A program made the position numbers and the translations under genes. A DNA stretch of 17,099 nt. It comes from Bacteroidetes bacterium UBA5697. GTDB lineage: Bacteria; Bacteroidota; Bacteroidia; B-17B0; Aurantibacillaceae. Under the pieces are notes generated by a model. That model ran no database searches and was not told the origin of the DNA. It saw nothing but the letters and a program-made list of their open reading frames with translations. Location of the stretch: contig DIHL01000001.1 in the NCBI GenBank assembly GCA_002420145.1, positions 1 through 17,099 on the forward strand. Direction: 5' to 3'. Numbering within the stretch: position 1 is the stretch's first letter; each line of letters opens with the position of its first letter. Below, one piece after another: positions 8,315-16,547 of the stretch.

Positions 8315-8344
8315 TTTGTATTTCCCGCTAAAAATATATATTTG
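8315..8344 (+). promoter_or_regulatory. Promoter of the 2-oxoacid dehydrogenase E1 fusion gene
   Basis: TTTG (8315-8318), an 18-nt spacer and TATATTTG (8337-8344) match the Bacteroidota -33/-7 consensus exactly. The predicted start point is around 8349-8351, giving a leader of roughly 68 nt that contains the AAGGAGG and seven-codon frame described separately. Confidence 0.65.
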
Positions 8345-8350
8345 TAAGGT

Positions 8351-8388
8351 AAGGAGGCGTAAATATGAATATATGTTTCCTATTGTAA
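8351..8388 (+). CDS. Possible leader peptide minigene (MNICFLL) with strong Shine-Dalgarno
   Basis: AAGGAGG (8351-8357) sits 7 nt before an ATG (8365) that opens the frame Met-Asn-Ile-Cys-Phe-Leu-Leu and stops at TAA (8386-8388), 29 nt before the E1 fusion start. None of the other start codons I inspected in the window has such a Shine-Dalgarno sequence, and in this phylum the anti-Shine-Dalgarno of 16S rRNA is largely sequestered. Three of the seven codons specify Ile or Leu, the amino acids whose breakdown the downstream enzyme serves. It may be chance; no attenuator hairpin is evident after it. Confidence 0.3.
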
Positions 8389-8417
8389 TTAAATAACGAC
8401 TGCTACTTAAATTTACT

Positions 8418-10835
8418 ATGCAAAAAGATGTTTTATCATCCACTCAAGGATTAAGTTTTGAAGATTTCAAAAAGATTGTGTTGAACGATTATCGTGTGAT
8501 TAACGAAAGTCGTCAAACTAGTTTATTGGGAAGAAAGGAAGTTTTAACTGGAAAAGCCAAATTTGGAATTTTTGGTGATGGAAAAGAATTGGCACAAGTA
8601 GCCTTAGCTAAAGTATTTAAAGATGGTGATTTTAGAAGTGGATACTATAGAGATCAAACGTTTATGATGTCTATTGGTCAATTAAGTCTGCAAGAATATT
8701 TTGCAGGTTTATATGGTCATACTGATTTAGAGAAAGAACCAATGAGTGGTGGTCGTCAAATGGGCGGACACTTTGGAACACATAGTTTAAATGCTGATGG
8801 TTCGTTTAAAGCATTAGTAAATCAAAAAAACTCATCGGCTGATATTTCTCCTACTGCAGGGCAAATGCCTCGTTTATTAGGATTAGCGTATGCCTCACAT
8901 TTTTATAAAGTAAACAAAGATTTACATGAAGGTAAATTTTTAAACTATAGTAACAAAGGAAACGAAATTGCTTTTGGAACCATTGGTGATGCATCCACTT
9001 CTGAAGGTTTATTTTGGGAAGCTATCAATGCGGCTGGTGTATTACAAGTGCCAATGTTGATGAGTGTGTGGGATGACGGACATGGAATTTCAGTGCCTAA
9101 AAAATACCAAACAACTAAAGAAAGTATCTCTGAAATTTTAAAAGGATTTCAAAGAGAAAATGGTGGTAATGGTTTTGAGATTTTTAAAACTAAAGGTTGG
9201 GATTACGCTCACTTATGCGAAACATACGAAAAGGCTGCTAAAGTTTGTAGAGAAGAACATGTGCCAGTTTTAGTGCATGTAGAAGAAGTGACTCAACCTC
9301 AAGGACACAGTACATCTGGTTCGCACGAGCGTTATAAATCTAAAGATCGTTTACAATTTGAGTTAGATTTTGACTGTGTGAAAAAAATGCGTGAGTTTAT
9401 TTTACAAAATGCATTAGCTGATGAAGCAACTTTAAATACCATAGAGGAAGATGCTAAAAACTCAGTTCGTAATGCACAAAAAGCAGCTTGGACTGATTAT
9501 TTAACACCTATTAAAGCAGAAGTTGCAGAAGTATCAGCATTATTGGATGAATTATCAAATGGTGTAAATGGTTCTTCTATCGTCGCTATCAAAACAGAAT
9601 TAAATTCTATTAAAGAGCCAATTCGCAGAGAAATTCATAATGCTGTTAAAAAAGTATTACGATTAACTAAAACTGAAGATTCTGCTTCAAGAGCAAAATT
9701 AGCAGATTGGTTACGTTTATCGAATATTGAAAATACAGATAGATATAGTTCTCATTTAATGTCTCAATCTAATTTCCAAGTATCAAATGTAACTCCTGTT
9801 GCAGCTCAATACGATGGAGAGAAGTTAGTGGATGGAAGAGAATTATTAAGAGAAAACTTTGATTATATTTTATCTAAACATCCTGAAACATTAATTTTTG
9901 GAGAAGATTCTGGGAAAATTGGTGGTGTAAATCAAGGATTAGAAGGCTTACAAGCTAAATATGGCGAACACCGCGTATTTGATACAGGTATTCGTGAGGC
10001 TACCATTATGGGACAAGCTATTGGATTATCGATGCGTGGTTTAAGACCAATTGCTGAAATTCAGTACTTAGATTATTTATTGTATGCTTTACAAATTATG
10101 AGTGATGATTTGGCAACTGTGCAATGGAGAACAAAAGGTATGCAAAAAGCACCTGTTATTATCCGTACTCGCGGTCATCGTTTAGAAGGTGTTTGGCATA
10201 GCGGTTCTCCAATGGGAATGATTGTACATGCTTGTAGAGGTATTAATGTGTGTGTGCCGAGAAACATGACACAAGCTGCAGGCTTTTATAATTTATTATT
10301 AGAAGCTGATGAGCCATCATTAGTGGTTGAGCCATTAAATGGATACCGTTTAAAAGAAAATTTGCCAACTAATATTGGAGAATATAAAATTGCTTTAGGG
10401 ATTCCTGAAATTTTAAAAGAAGGATCGGATGTGACTTTAGTTACTTATGGCTCATCTATTCGTATTGCACAAGAGGCTATTAAGCAATTAGAAGAACACG
10501 GTGTTTCGGTTGAATTAATTGATGTACAAACATTATTACCATTTGACGTGAATCATTCTATTGTTGAATCTTTAAAGAAAACAAATAGAGTTGTGTTTTT
10601 TGATGAAGATGTTCCAGGTGGCGCAACAGCATACATGATGCAAAAAGTGTTAGAAGAACAAGGAGGATATCAGTATTTAGATTCAAAACCAATTACTTTG
10701 GCTTCTAAAGAACACCGTCCTGCTTATGGTTCTGATGGAGATTATTTCTCAAAACCAAGTGCTGATGATGTGTTTGATGTTATTTACAATCTAATGTTAG
10801 AAGTTAATCCAAATAAATACGTTAAGATTTACTAA
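8418..10835 (+). CDS. Branched-chain 2-oxoacid dehydrogenase E1, fused alpha and beta subunits
   Basis: This 805-residue protein is the thiamine diphosphate-dependent E1 of a 2-oxoacid dehydrogenase complex, probably acting on the 2-oxoacids of valine, leucine and isoleucine to make branched acyl-CoA. The alpha half (about 15-330) has GYYRDQTF (75-82), GGRQMGGHFG (111-120), the cofactor region GTIGDASTSEG (187-197) with WDDGHGIS (218-225), and the loop GHSTSGSHERY (296-306). A helical linker (about 330-460) leads to the beta half, with IFGEDSGKIGG (493-503), RVFDTGIREATIMGQAIG (519-536) and LRPIAEIQYLDYLLYA (542-557), then a C-terminal transketolase-type domain. Fusion of the two subunits is common in Bacteroidota. 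The usual Asn pair of the cofactor motif is Asp-Asp here. Neither E2 nor E3 is nearby. Pyruvate or acetoin specificity cannot be excluded. Confidence 0.92.
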   Translation: MQKDVLSSTQGLSFEDFKKIVLNDYRVINESRQTSLLGRKEVLTGKAKFGIFGDGKELAQVALAKVFKDGDFRSGYYRDQTFMMSIGQLSLQEYFAGLYGHTDLEKEPMSGGRQMGGHFGTHSLNADGSFKALVNQKNSSADISPTAGQMPRLLGLAYASHFYKVNKDLHEGKFLNYSNKGNEIAFGTIGDASTSEGLFWEAINAAGVLQVPMLMSVWDDGHGISVPKKYQTTKESISEILKGFQRENGGNGFEIFKTKGWDYAHLCETYEKAAKVCREEHVPVLVHVEEVTQPQGHSTSGSHERYKSKDRLQFELDFDCVKKMREFILQNALADEATLNTIEEDAKNSVRNAQKAAWTDYLTPIKAEVAEVSALLDELSNGVNGSSIVAIKTELNSIKEPIRREIHNAVKKVLRLTKTEDSASRAKLADWLRLSNIENTDRYSSHLMSQSNFQVSNVTPVAAQYDGEKLVDGRELLRENFDYILSKHPETLIFGEDSGKIGGVNQGLEGLQAKYGEHRVFDTGIREATIMGQAIGLSMRGLRPIAEIQYLDYLLYALQIMSDDLATVQWRTKGMQKAPVIIRTRGHRLEGVWHSGSPMGMIVHACRGINVCVPRNMTQAAGFYNLLLEADEPSLVVEPLNGYRLKENLPTNIGEYKIALGIPEILKEGSDVTLVTYGSSIRIAQEAIKQLEEHGVSVELIDVQTLLPFDVNHSIVESLKKTNRVVFFDEDVPGGATAYMMQKVLEEQGGYQYLDSKPITLASKEHRPAYGSDGDYFSKPSADDVFDVIYNLMLEVNPNKYVKIY

Positions 10836-10896
10836 TTCATTTAATTTTAGTATTGATTTAATTTTTAAGAATAGAAAAACAATAATAATTTACAAT

Positions 10897-11511
10897 ATGA
10901 AATTTACTACATTAATTTGCGCTCTTTCATTTTTGTTTTCAGTTGGTGGTGTATCAGCTCAAGAAGTTAAAAAAGATGATGACAAAAAAATACAAGAAGT
11001 TGTAACGATGATGGCAGACCCTTTGCCATCAATACCTAATGCTGATGGGTCTTTACCTGTAGATACTAATCCTCCAAAAGGCATGGCATCTAGTGAAATT
11101 CTTAAAAGAGCCATTAATTTTGTAAAAATGGAATCTACTAAATACATCAAAGGTAATAGAGTAACTACTGGAAGTAAAGCAGAGTGCGTAGCTGTATTTA
11201 ATTACAAACCAAAAGAATTAAATCCAGCAGCAGATGTTCAAGGAACTATTACTATGCATTTAAGTATTGAAGCTAAAGAAGGAAAATACCGTTATACTAT
11301 TTCTAAAATTACGCATAATGCCAAAAATGTTGATTTTACTGGTGGAGATATTTACAATGAAGTTCCTGCATGTGGTAGTATGAAATTGCCTACAGATTTA
11401 TGGAAGAGAATAAAAAGCGAAGCTATTAAACATAGTGGTGAATTGGCAAATGATTTAAAAGAAGCTATGAAGATTTCTAGTACTACGCCTGTTAATTCAG
11501 ACGAGTGGTAG
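10897..11511 (+). CDS. Exported protein with a DUF4468-like (TBP-like fold) domain
   Basis: A 204-residue protein with a signal peptide cleaved near SAQ (residues 20-22), a charged low-complexity stretch and a Pro-rich linker (40-62), then a domain at about 65-192. That domain contains AINFVKMESTKYI (72-84), TITMHLSIEAKEGKYRYTIS (117-136) and GGDIYNEVPACG (149-160), followed by a C-terminal helix with WKRIKSEAIKH. This order matches my memory of DUF4468, a periplasmic domain of unknown function widespread in Bacteroidota. It starts 61 nt after the E1 fusion gene and ends at its own terminator. I found no clear promoter in the gap, so it may share the E1 transcript. No catalytic residues are evident. 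Confidence 0.75.
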   Translation: MKFTTLICALSFLFSVGGVSAQEVKKDDDKKIQEVVTMMADPLPSIPNADGSLPVDTNPPKGMASSEILKRAINFVKMESTKYIKGNRVTTGSKAECVAVFNYKPKELNPAADVQGTITMHLSIEAKEGKYRYTISKITHNAKNVDFTGGDIYNEVPACGSMKLPTDLWKRIKSEAIKHSGELANDLKEAMKISSTTPVNSDEW

Positions 11512-11532
11512 TTGACCTATTTAATAATTTAT

Positions 11533-11560
11533 AAAGTCCCTTTCTCGGGACTTTTTTTTT
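11533..11560 (+). terminator. Rho-independent terminator after the DUF4468-like gene
   Basis: AAAGTCCC (11533-11540), loop TTTCTC and GGGACTTT (11547-11554) form an 8-bp stem running into a T-tract up to 11560. The next gene begins only 19 nt later, so its promoter must overlap the hairpin or it relies on read-through. Confidence 0.88.
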
Positions 11561-11578
11561 GAACATATAAAATTATAC

Positions 11579-12613
11579 ATGAAATCATTAGAATTATACT
11601 CAAAAAAAGATATAGAACAACTTACCAGAAAAAGAACCAATGAAACAAAAATTGGTGAAGATGTGATTGTTTTAAAATCAGAAAAAAACTGGGAAGAAGA
11701 ATTGTCAAAAACTAATTGTCAGTTTGTGTTACTAGGTATTCCCGAAGATATTGGAGTAAGAGCTAACTACGGACGTGGAGGAGCTCATACGGCTTGGAAA
11801 CCAGCTTTAGATAGCTTTTTAAGTCAGCAAAGCAATGAGTTTTTAAACGGAAAAAACATTTGTGTTTTGGGGCATATTTATGTGGATGATGTGATGGAAA
11901 CATCAAACGCTTTAAACGTTAAAAACAAAAACGAACTTCAAGAATTAAGAAAATTAGTGTCAATCATCGATACAAGAGTATCGGAAATTGTTACTAAAAT
12001 TATTTCGTCTGGTAAAATTCCAATTATTGTAGGCGGCGGCCACAACAACTCTTATCCTATTATCAAAGGATGTTCGCTTGCCATTAACAAACCTCTACAT
12101 GTTATTAATTGTGATCCTCATACCGATTTTAGACCATTAGAAGGAAGACATAGTGGTAATGGTTTTAGTTATGCTTATCAAGAAAAATACATGACTAATT
12201 ATTCGGTGTTTTGTATGCATGAACAGTATAATACAGCTAGTGTATTAAATGACTTTACAAAAAATAACCACCATTTATATTACAGTACCTACGAAGATGT
12301 GTTTGTGAGAGAAAATAAAACGTTTACTGATGCGCTCAATCAAAACATTAGTTTTGTGAAAGATAAAAATTGTGGTGTAGAAATAGATTTAGATGCCATT
12401 ACCAATGTGCCATCAAGCGCTAAAACTAGTAGTGGTATCTCTCCAGTTCAGGCAAGACAATATGCTTATCAGTGTGGTAAACAATTACCCGCTATGTATT
12501 TTCATATAGCTGAGGGTGCCCCTATTCTATCGCATATTAAAGCCGATAATAAAACTGGAAAGTTAATTGCGTATTTGATGAGCGATTTTATAAAAGGGAT
12601 TAATGATAAATAG
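11579..12613 (+). CDS. Arginase-superfamily ureohydrolase, probable formimidoylglutamase
   Basis: A 344-residue dinuclear-manganese hydrolase. The metal ligands are all present: GGGHNNSYP (152-160, H155), NCDPHTDFRP (177-186, D179, H181, D183) and EIDLDAIT (268-275, D270, D272). HIAEGAP (309-315) supplies the conserved late Glu. LEGRHSGNGFSYA (187-199) and FCMHEQYN (211-218) are features I associate with the Bacteroidota formimidoylglutamase group, which releases formamide and glutamate in histidine breakdown. No other histidine-degradation gene lies in the window, so substrate assignment rests on sequence alone; arginase or agmatinase activity remains possible. The first 40 residues form a charged extension. 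The start ATG follows the preceding terminator by 18 nt and has no Shine-Dalgarno sequence. Confidence 0.82.
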   Translation: MKSLELYSKKDIEQLTRKRTNETKIGEDVIVLKSEKNWEEELSKTNCQFVLLGIPEDIGVRANYGRGGAHTAWKPALDSFLSQQSNEFLNGKNICVLGHIYVDDVMETSNALNVKNKNELQELRKLVSIIDTRVSEIVTKIISSGKIPIIVGGGHNNSYPIIKGCSLAINKPLHVINCDPHTDFRPLEGRHSGNGFSYAYQEKYMTNYSVFCMHEQYNTASVLNDFTKNNHHLYYSTYEDVFVRENKTFTDALNQNISFVKDKNCGVEIDLDAITNVPSSAKTSSGISPVQARQYAYQCGKQLPAMYFHIAEGAPILSHIKADNKTGKLIAYLMSDFIKGINDK

Positions 12614-12616
12614 TAT

Positions 12617-12668
12617 TGTCAGTTCGAGCGCCTGCCTTGTCGGCAGACAGGGAGTCGAGAACTAGACA
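12617..12668. repeat. Composite palindromic intergenic repeat (REP-like) of Bacteroidota type
   Basis: The outer arms TGTCAGTTCGA (12617-12627) and TCGAGAACTAGACA (12655-12668) are complementary apart from two single-base bulges. Between them lies a second imperfect palindrome, CCTGCCTTGTCGGCAGACAGG (12631-12651), with a CTGCC/GGCAG core. The element is clearly GC-richer than its surroundings and sits between two convergent genes. Repeats of the type TCAGTTCGAG...CGAGAACT are, to my knowledge, dispersed in many genomes of this phylum. It may also act as a bidirectional terminator. Confidence 0.6.
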
Positions 12669-12734
12669 TTTAAAATAAAACATGATTGATAGGGTGAATT
12701 TTTACTAAGGATTTAAAGTCACAAATTTTTTTCT

Positions 12735-14714
12735 CTAACTTACCTTAAAAACGATTTCGAATTTTGCACCGTTGTCGTTATAAATTTTTAGTTCGGCATT
12801 AATTTGTTCTGAGAGAATACAAACAATATCTAATCCTAAAGATTCGTTACTATGTAAATCAAAATTGGCAGGTAATCCATCTCCATTATCGGCTACTCTT
12901 AGTTGATAGGTGTTTTTTACAAGCTTACTTAATTCAACATGAATAACACCTTCTTTTCCACGAAATGCATGCTTGTAGGCATTTGACACTAATTCGTTTG
13001 TTATTAAGCCTAAAGGAATGGCTGTATCTAAATCTAATTCTAATTCAATAAAATTAGTTTTAATAGCAATGTTTTTATTAGTTAAAGCAAAACTACTTGA
13101 TATTTGAGTTATTAAACCATCTAAGTATTCGTTAAATAATAAACTTGTCATATCATTATTACGATACAATAATTGATGAAGTAAAGCCATAGAATTAATT
13201 CTGTCTTGTGCTTCGTTTAACGACATCCGCACTTCTTCATTACTGCTCTTAGCTGCCTGAAGTTTCATTAAGCTAGAAATAATTTGAAGATTGTTTTTTA
13301 CTCGATGATGCACTTCTTTAACCAATAAATCTTTTTCTGCTAAAGATTTATCAATAATTTCATTTCGAGTTTCAATTTGCTTGTTTTTTATTTCTAATAA
13401 TTGTTTTCTGGTGTTTGCATTTTTTAGTTGAACAGAAATAAATATCACTACAATAATTAATATTACCCCACAAAATAATAAGGCATTTCTGATAGTTTTT
13501 TGCTTACTGACTTCAATATTTTTTTGCTTAATATTTTTTTGATTTTCATTAATTAATTTTTCTTTTTCATCAACCTGACTTGCTACTTGAGCAGCCAATA
13601 ACTCTCTTAAATTATTTTGAGCTTCTAAACTATCATTGATAGCTATGTAATTTTTATAATATTTAATAGATAAAGTAGACATGCCCGTTTCATCATAAAA
13701 AATGGCATATTGTTTTATGATGTTTAATTGGGTATTATAATCATCTATATTTTTAAGCAATACATTCGCACTATCTAAATATTTTTTGCTTAAGTCAAAC
13801 TTTTTTAATGCCAAATAGCATCTTGAAATTTCTAGTTGACTGATACCAGCGTTGTGAAAATTTTTAATTCCTTTACTACCTATCACATCTTTTTTTAATA
13901 AAGGAATGGCTTTTTCAAATTGCTTTAATTTCATTAATGATTGCCCAATATTTCCTTCTATTAAACCTATTGTAAATTCATTATCTGTACTTAATTTATC
14001 GTCTGTGAAATTTTTATAAAACTGTTCTTTTGCCTTTGTAAACCAAAAAATGGCACTATCTTGATTTCCTGATTTTTCCCAATACAATCCTCTGTTATTA
14101 TAGTAATTAATAAACATGGCTGGATTGTTTTTTATTTCTTCAAACTCCTGAAGTTGTTCGTTTAAGCATTCTCTGTACAAATGCATTTCATAATAAATGG
14201 TACTTAAACGTGGCATTAATAACCATTTACTTAGATTAGAATCTCTTTTTTGAAGTGATGTTAAAACCTTATGTATTTCAACCGTTTTATTCAAACTTTT
14301 AATATTTAAATACGAATTTTTTAAAATGTACAATACTTGTACACTATCTTTTAAGGTTTTAATTTTATTCTTCGCTAATAAATCAGTGAAAATGGGAATG
14401 GCTTTGCTGTAATTTTTATTTACATAAAGCATCTCGCCATCAATTTTTAAAAGCTTATCTAAAATCGCTTCTTGCTGATCTTCTTTTGCTTTTAATTTTA
14501 TGGCTTCAAGTTCATCTTTAATTAAAGGATAACATTTTAATTTAGCTCGATTATTTAAAGTATCAAAAGCATTTACTTTTCCAGCTAAACTCTGTGCATT
14601 AAAAAAACGCAAAAACGTTTTTCCGTAATTGCTTTGAGCTTTAAGGTTTATTGAAAAACAAACTAAAAGTAAGCTCAGGACAAGAAATTTAAATATGTAT
14701 TCTGTCTTTTTCAA
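12735..14714 (-). CDS. TPR-containing sensor histidine kinase, HisKA_2 family
   Basis: A 659-residue membrane sensor kinase. Residues 1-26 form a signal peptide ending LKAQ, so the sensor part is periplasmic. Residues about 85-365 are tetratricopeptide-like helical repeats, followed by a coiled coil (365-408), one membrane helix (410-430) and a second coiled coil. The HisKA_2 dimerisation domain has KEVHHRVKNNLQ (466-477; phospho-acceptor probably H470). The ATPase domain has the N box ITNELVSNAYKH (571-582), G1 ADNGDGLP (608-615) and G2 ESLGLDIV (624-631). The start must be TTG at 14714: the upstream frame is closed by a stop within 20 bases, and the first in-frame ATG (residue 95) would remove the signal peptide. 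No response regulator is adjacent, so the partner is unknown. Confidence 0.9.
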   Translation of the reverse strand: MKKTEYIFKFLVLSLLLVCFSINLKAQSNYGKTFLRFFNAQSLAGKVNAFDTLNNRAKLKCYPLIKDELEAIKLKAKEDQQEAILDKLLKIDGEMLYVNKNYSKAIPIFTDLLAKNKIKTLKDSVQVLYILKNSYLNIKSLNKTVEIHKVLTSLQKRDSNLSKWLLMPRLSTIYYEMHLYRECLNEQLQEFEEIKNNPAMFINYYNNRGLYWEKSGNQDSAIFWFTKAKEQFYKNFTDDKLSTDNEFTIGLIEGNIGQSLMKLKQFEKAIPLLKKDVIGSKGIKNFHNAGISQLEISRCYLALKKFDLSKKYLDSANVLLKNIDDYNTQLNIIKQYAIFYDETGMSTLSIKYYKNYIAINDSLEAQNNLRELLAAQVASQVDEKEKLINENQKNIKQKNIEVSKQKTIRNALLFCGVILIIVVIFISVQLKNANTRKQLLEIKNKQIETRNEIIDKSLAEKDLLVKEVHHRVKNNLQIISSLMKLQAAKSSNEEVRMSLNEAQDRINSMALLHQLLYRNNDMTSLLFNEYLDGLITQISSSFALTNKNIAIKTNFIELELDLDTAIPLGLITNELVSNAYKHAFRGKEGVIHVELSKLVKNTYQLRVADNGDGLPANFDLHSNESLGLDIVCILSEQINAELKIYNDNGAKFEIVFKVS

Positions 14715-14840
14715 GGTATATGCCTGTTAAAGATATTACTTAATAAACTAAAAAAAGTACCTCTTAATTGTTAATTAATGGATTGTTAAAAAGTTTATAG
14801 CTCATTTTCTTAACATCTTTGGATATAAAACTAAGGTTAC

Positions 14841-14922
14841 TAACAATTCTTGAACTGATTATCAGTGAATTAAAAAAGGCTGTTAGTCAATTGTTAAGTT
14901 TGTTATTGGCGCTTATTTTTCG
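14841..14922. promoter_or_regulatory. Divergent regulatory region before dnaB: nested inverted repeats and promoter-like boxes
   Basis: The 261-bp gap between the sensor kinase and dnaB holds a perfect palindrome ACTGAT-T-ATCAGT (14854-14866) inside wider arms TAACAATT (14841-14848) and AATTGTTA (14889-14896). Promoter-like boxes for dnaB follow: an exact TAAGTTTG (14895-14902) without a clear -33, or TTG (14891-14893), 20 nt and TATTTTTC (14914-14921). The right arm overlaps both, so a bound protein could block initiation. The exact promoter is undecided, and I found no good promoter for the kinase. Confidence 0.4.
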
Positions 14923-14975
14923 TAAATTCAATAATTAGAAAGTAATGAGCATTTTTACCCTCCGTACTAAAAACT

Positions 14976-16547
14976 ATGCAAAATTTCGATAACCAAAATA
15001 AGACCCGCAAAAAATTATATACTCCTGTAGCTACCAACGAAATTGGTAAGTTACAACCTCAAGCCATTGAATTAGAAGAAGCTGTTTTAGGCGCTATGCT
15101 TTTAGAGAAAGATGCATTAAGCACTGTGATTGACGTGCTTTCGGCGGAGAGTTTTTATAAAGAACAAAACGGAATTATTTTTAAAGCCATTTATAATTTA
15201 TTTAATCGCTCTGAGCCTGTAGATATTTTAACGGTTACTCAAGAATTAAAACGTAACGGAGAATTAGAATTAGTTGGTGGATCTTTTTATGTTTCCTCTT
15301 TAACTAACCGTATAGCTTCTGCTGCTAATATCGAATACCATGCACGTATTGTTGCACAAAAGTATTTACAACGCGAGTTAATTCGCATTAGTACCGAAAC
15401 CATTAAATCGGCTTATGAAGATGGTACAGATGTATTTGAATTATTAGATGCTACAACACAGCATATTTTTGAAATTTTAGATTCAAACGTTCGTAAGCAA
15501 CATGCTGGTATGACTTCATTAATTGCTCAAGCGATTAATGAGATTGAAACAGCGGCTCAACAAACCGATGGTTTATCAGGTGTGCCATCAGGCTTTACGG
15601 CTTTAGATAGAATTACAGGTGGATGGCAAAAATCAGATTTATTGATTTTAGCGGCTCGTCCTGGTATGGGTAAAACAGCTTTTGTTGTTACCATGGCCAA
15701 AAATGCAGCGGTTGAATTTAATAAGCCTGTAGCAATTTTCTCGTTAGAGATGTCTTCGTTACAATTAGTAAAACGTTTGATTTCTTCTGAAACAGAAATT
15801 AACCAAGATAAAATTTTAAAAGGAAATTTAGATAATCACGAGTTTGTTCAATTAAACGAGCGTATTAAAAAATTATCGGTAGCACCTTTATATATTGATG
15901 ATACCCCTGCCCTATCTATTTTTGAATTACGTGCTAAGGCTCGTCGTTTAAAAGAACAACAAAATATTTCTTTAATCATTATCGATTACTTGCAGTTAAT
16001 GAGTGGTGGACCAGACAGCAAAGGAAATCGTGAGCAAGAGATTTCCTCTATCTCTCGTGGTTTAAAATCATTAGCCAAAGAATTAGAAATACCAATTATA
16101 GCTTTATCTCAATTAAGTCGTCAGGTAGAAAACAGACCAGGTGGTAGTAAACGCCCTCAGTTAAGTGATTTACGTGAATCTGGAGCTATTGAGCAAGATG
16201 CCGATATGGTAATGTTTATTTACCGTCCCGAATACTATGGTATTGAGGTAGACGAAAATAACCAACCAACAAAAAACAGAGCTGAGATTATTATTGCCAA
16301 AAACCGTCACGGATCGATTGTGGATGTGCCATTGAAATTTATTGGTCAGTTTGCGAAGTTTACGGATTTGGATTATAACGAAGGTTCTGATATTTACACA
16401 AGCAACACTGCTAGTTCGGGCTTAGCGCAAAACACTGATTTTTTAGCACAACCAACTACCAAAACTATACAATCGGCTAAGTGGGATGATGATGATGCAC
16501 CAAGTAGTGATATCATTAGAAGAAATGATATTGACGAAGTGTTTTAA
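14976..16547 (+). CDS. dnaB: Replicative DNA helicase DnaB
   Basis: This 523-residue hexameric helicase unwinds DNA ahead of the chromosomal replication fork and recruits primase. The N-terminal domain starts at about residue 26 (LQPQAIELEEAVLGAMLLEK) and runs to about 165. A linker leads to the RecA-like domain from about 200 (GVPSGFTALDRITGGW). Walker A is ARPGMGKT (227-234), the SLEMS helix lies at 256-260, and Walker B is LIIIDYLQLM (333-342). SQLSRQVENRP (378-388) and LRESGAIEQDADMVMFIYRP (399-418) are signature motifs, followed by AKNRHG (441-446). All catalytic motifs are intact and no intein is present. The C-terminal 55 residues are a polar, poorly conserved tail ending DDDDAPSSDIIRRNDIDEVF. 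It is a single gene with no obvious terminator; only an AT-only palindrome overlaps the stop codon. Confidence 0.97.
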   Translation: MQNFDNQNKTRKKLYTPVATNEIGKLQPQAIELEEAVLGAMLLEKDALSTVIDVLSAESFYKEQNGIIFKAIYNLFNRSEPVDILTVTQELKRNGELELVGGSFYVSSLTNRIASAANIEYHARIVAQKYLQRELIRISTETIKSAYEDGTDVFELLDATTQHIFEILDSNVRKQHAGMTSLIAQAINEIETAAQQTDGLSGVPSGFTALDRITGGWQKSDLLILAARPGMGKTAFVVTMAKNAAVEFNKPVAIFSLEMSSLQLVKRLISSETEINQDKILKGNLDNHEFVQLNERIKKLSVAPLYIDDTPALSIFELRAKARRLKEQQNISLIIIDYLQLMSGGPDSKGNREQEISSISRGLKSLAKELEIPIIALSQLSRQVENRPGGSKRPQLSDLRESGAIEQDADMVMFIYRPEYYGIEVDENNQPTKNRAEIIIAKNRHGSIVDVPLKFIGQFAKFTDLDYNEGSDIYTSNTASSGLAQNTDFLAQPTTKTIQSAKWDDDDAPSSDIIRRNDIDEVF

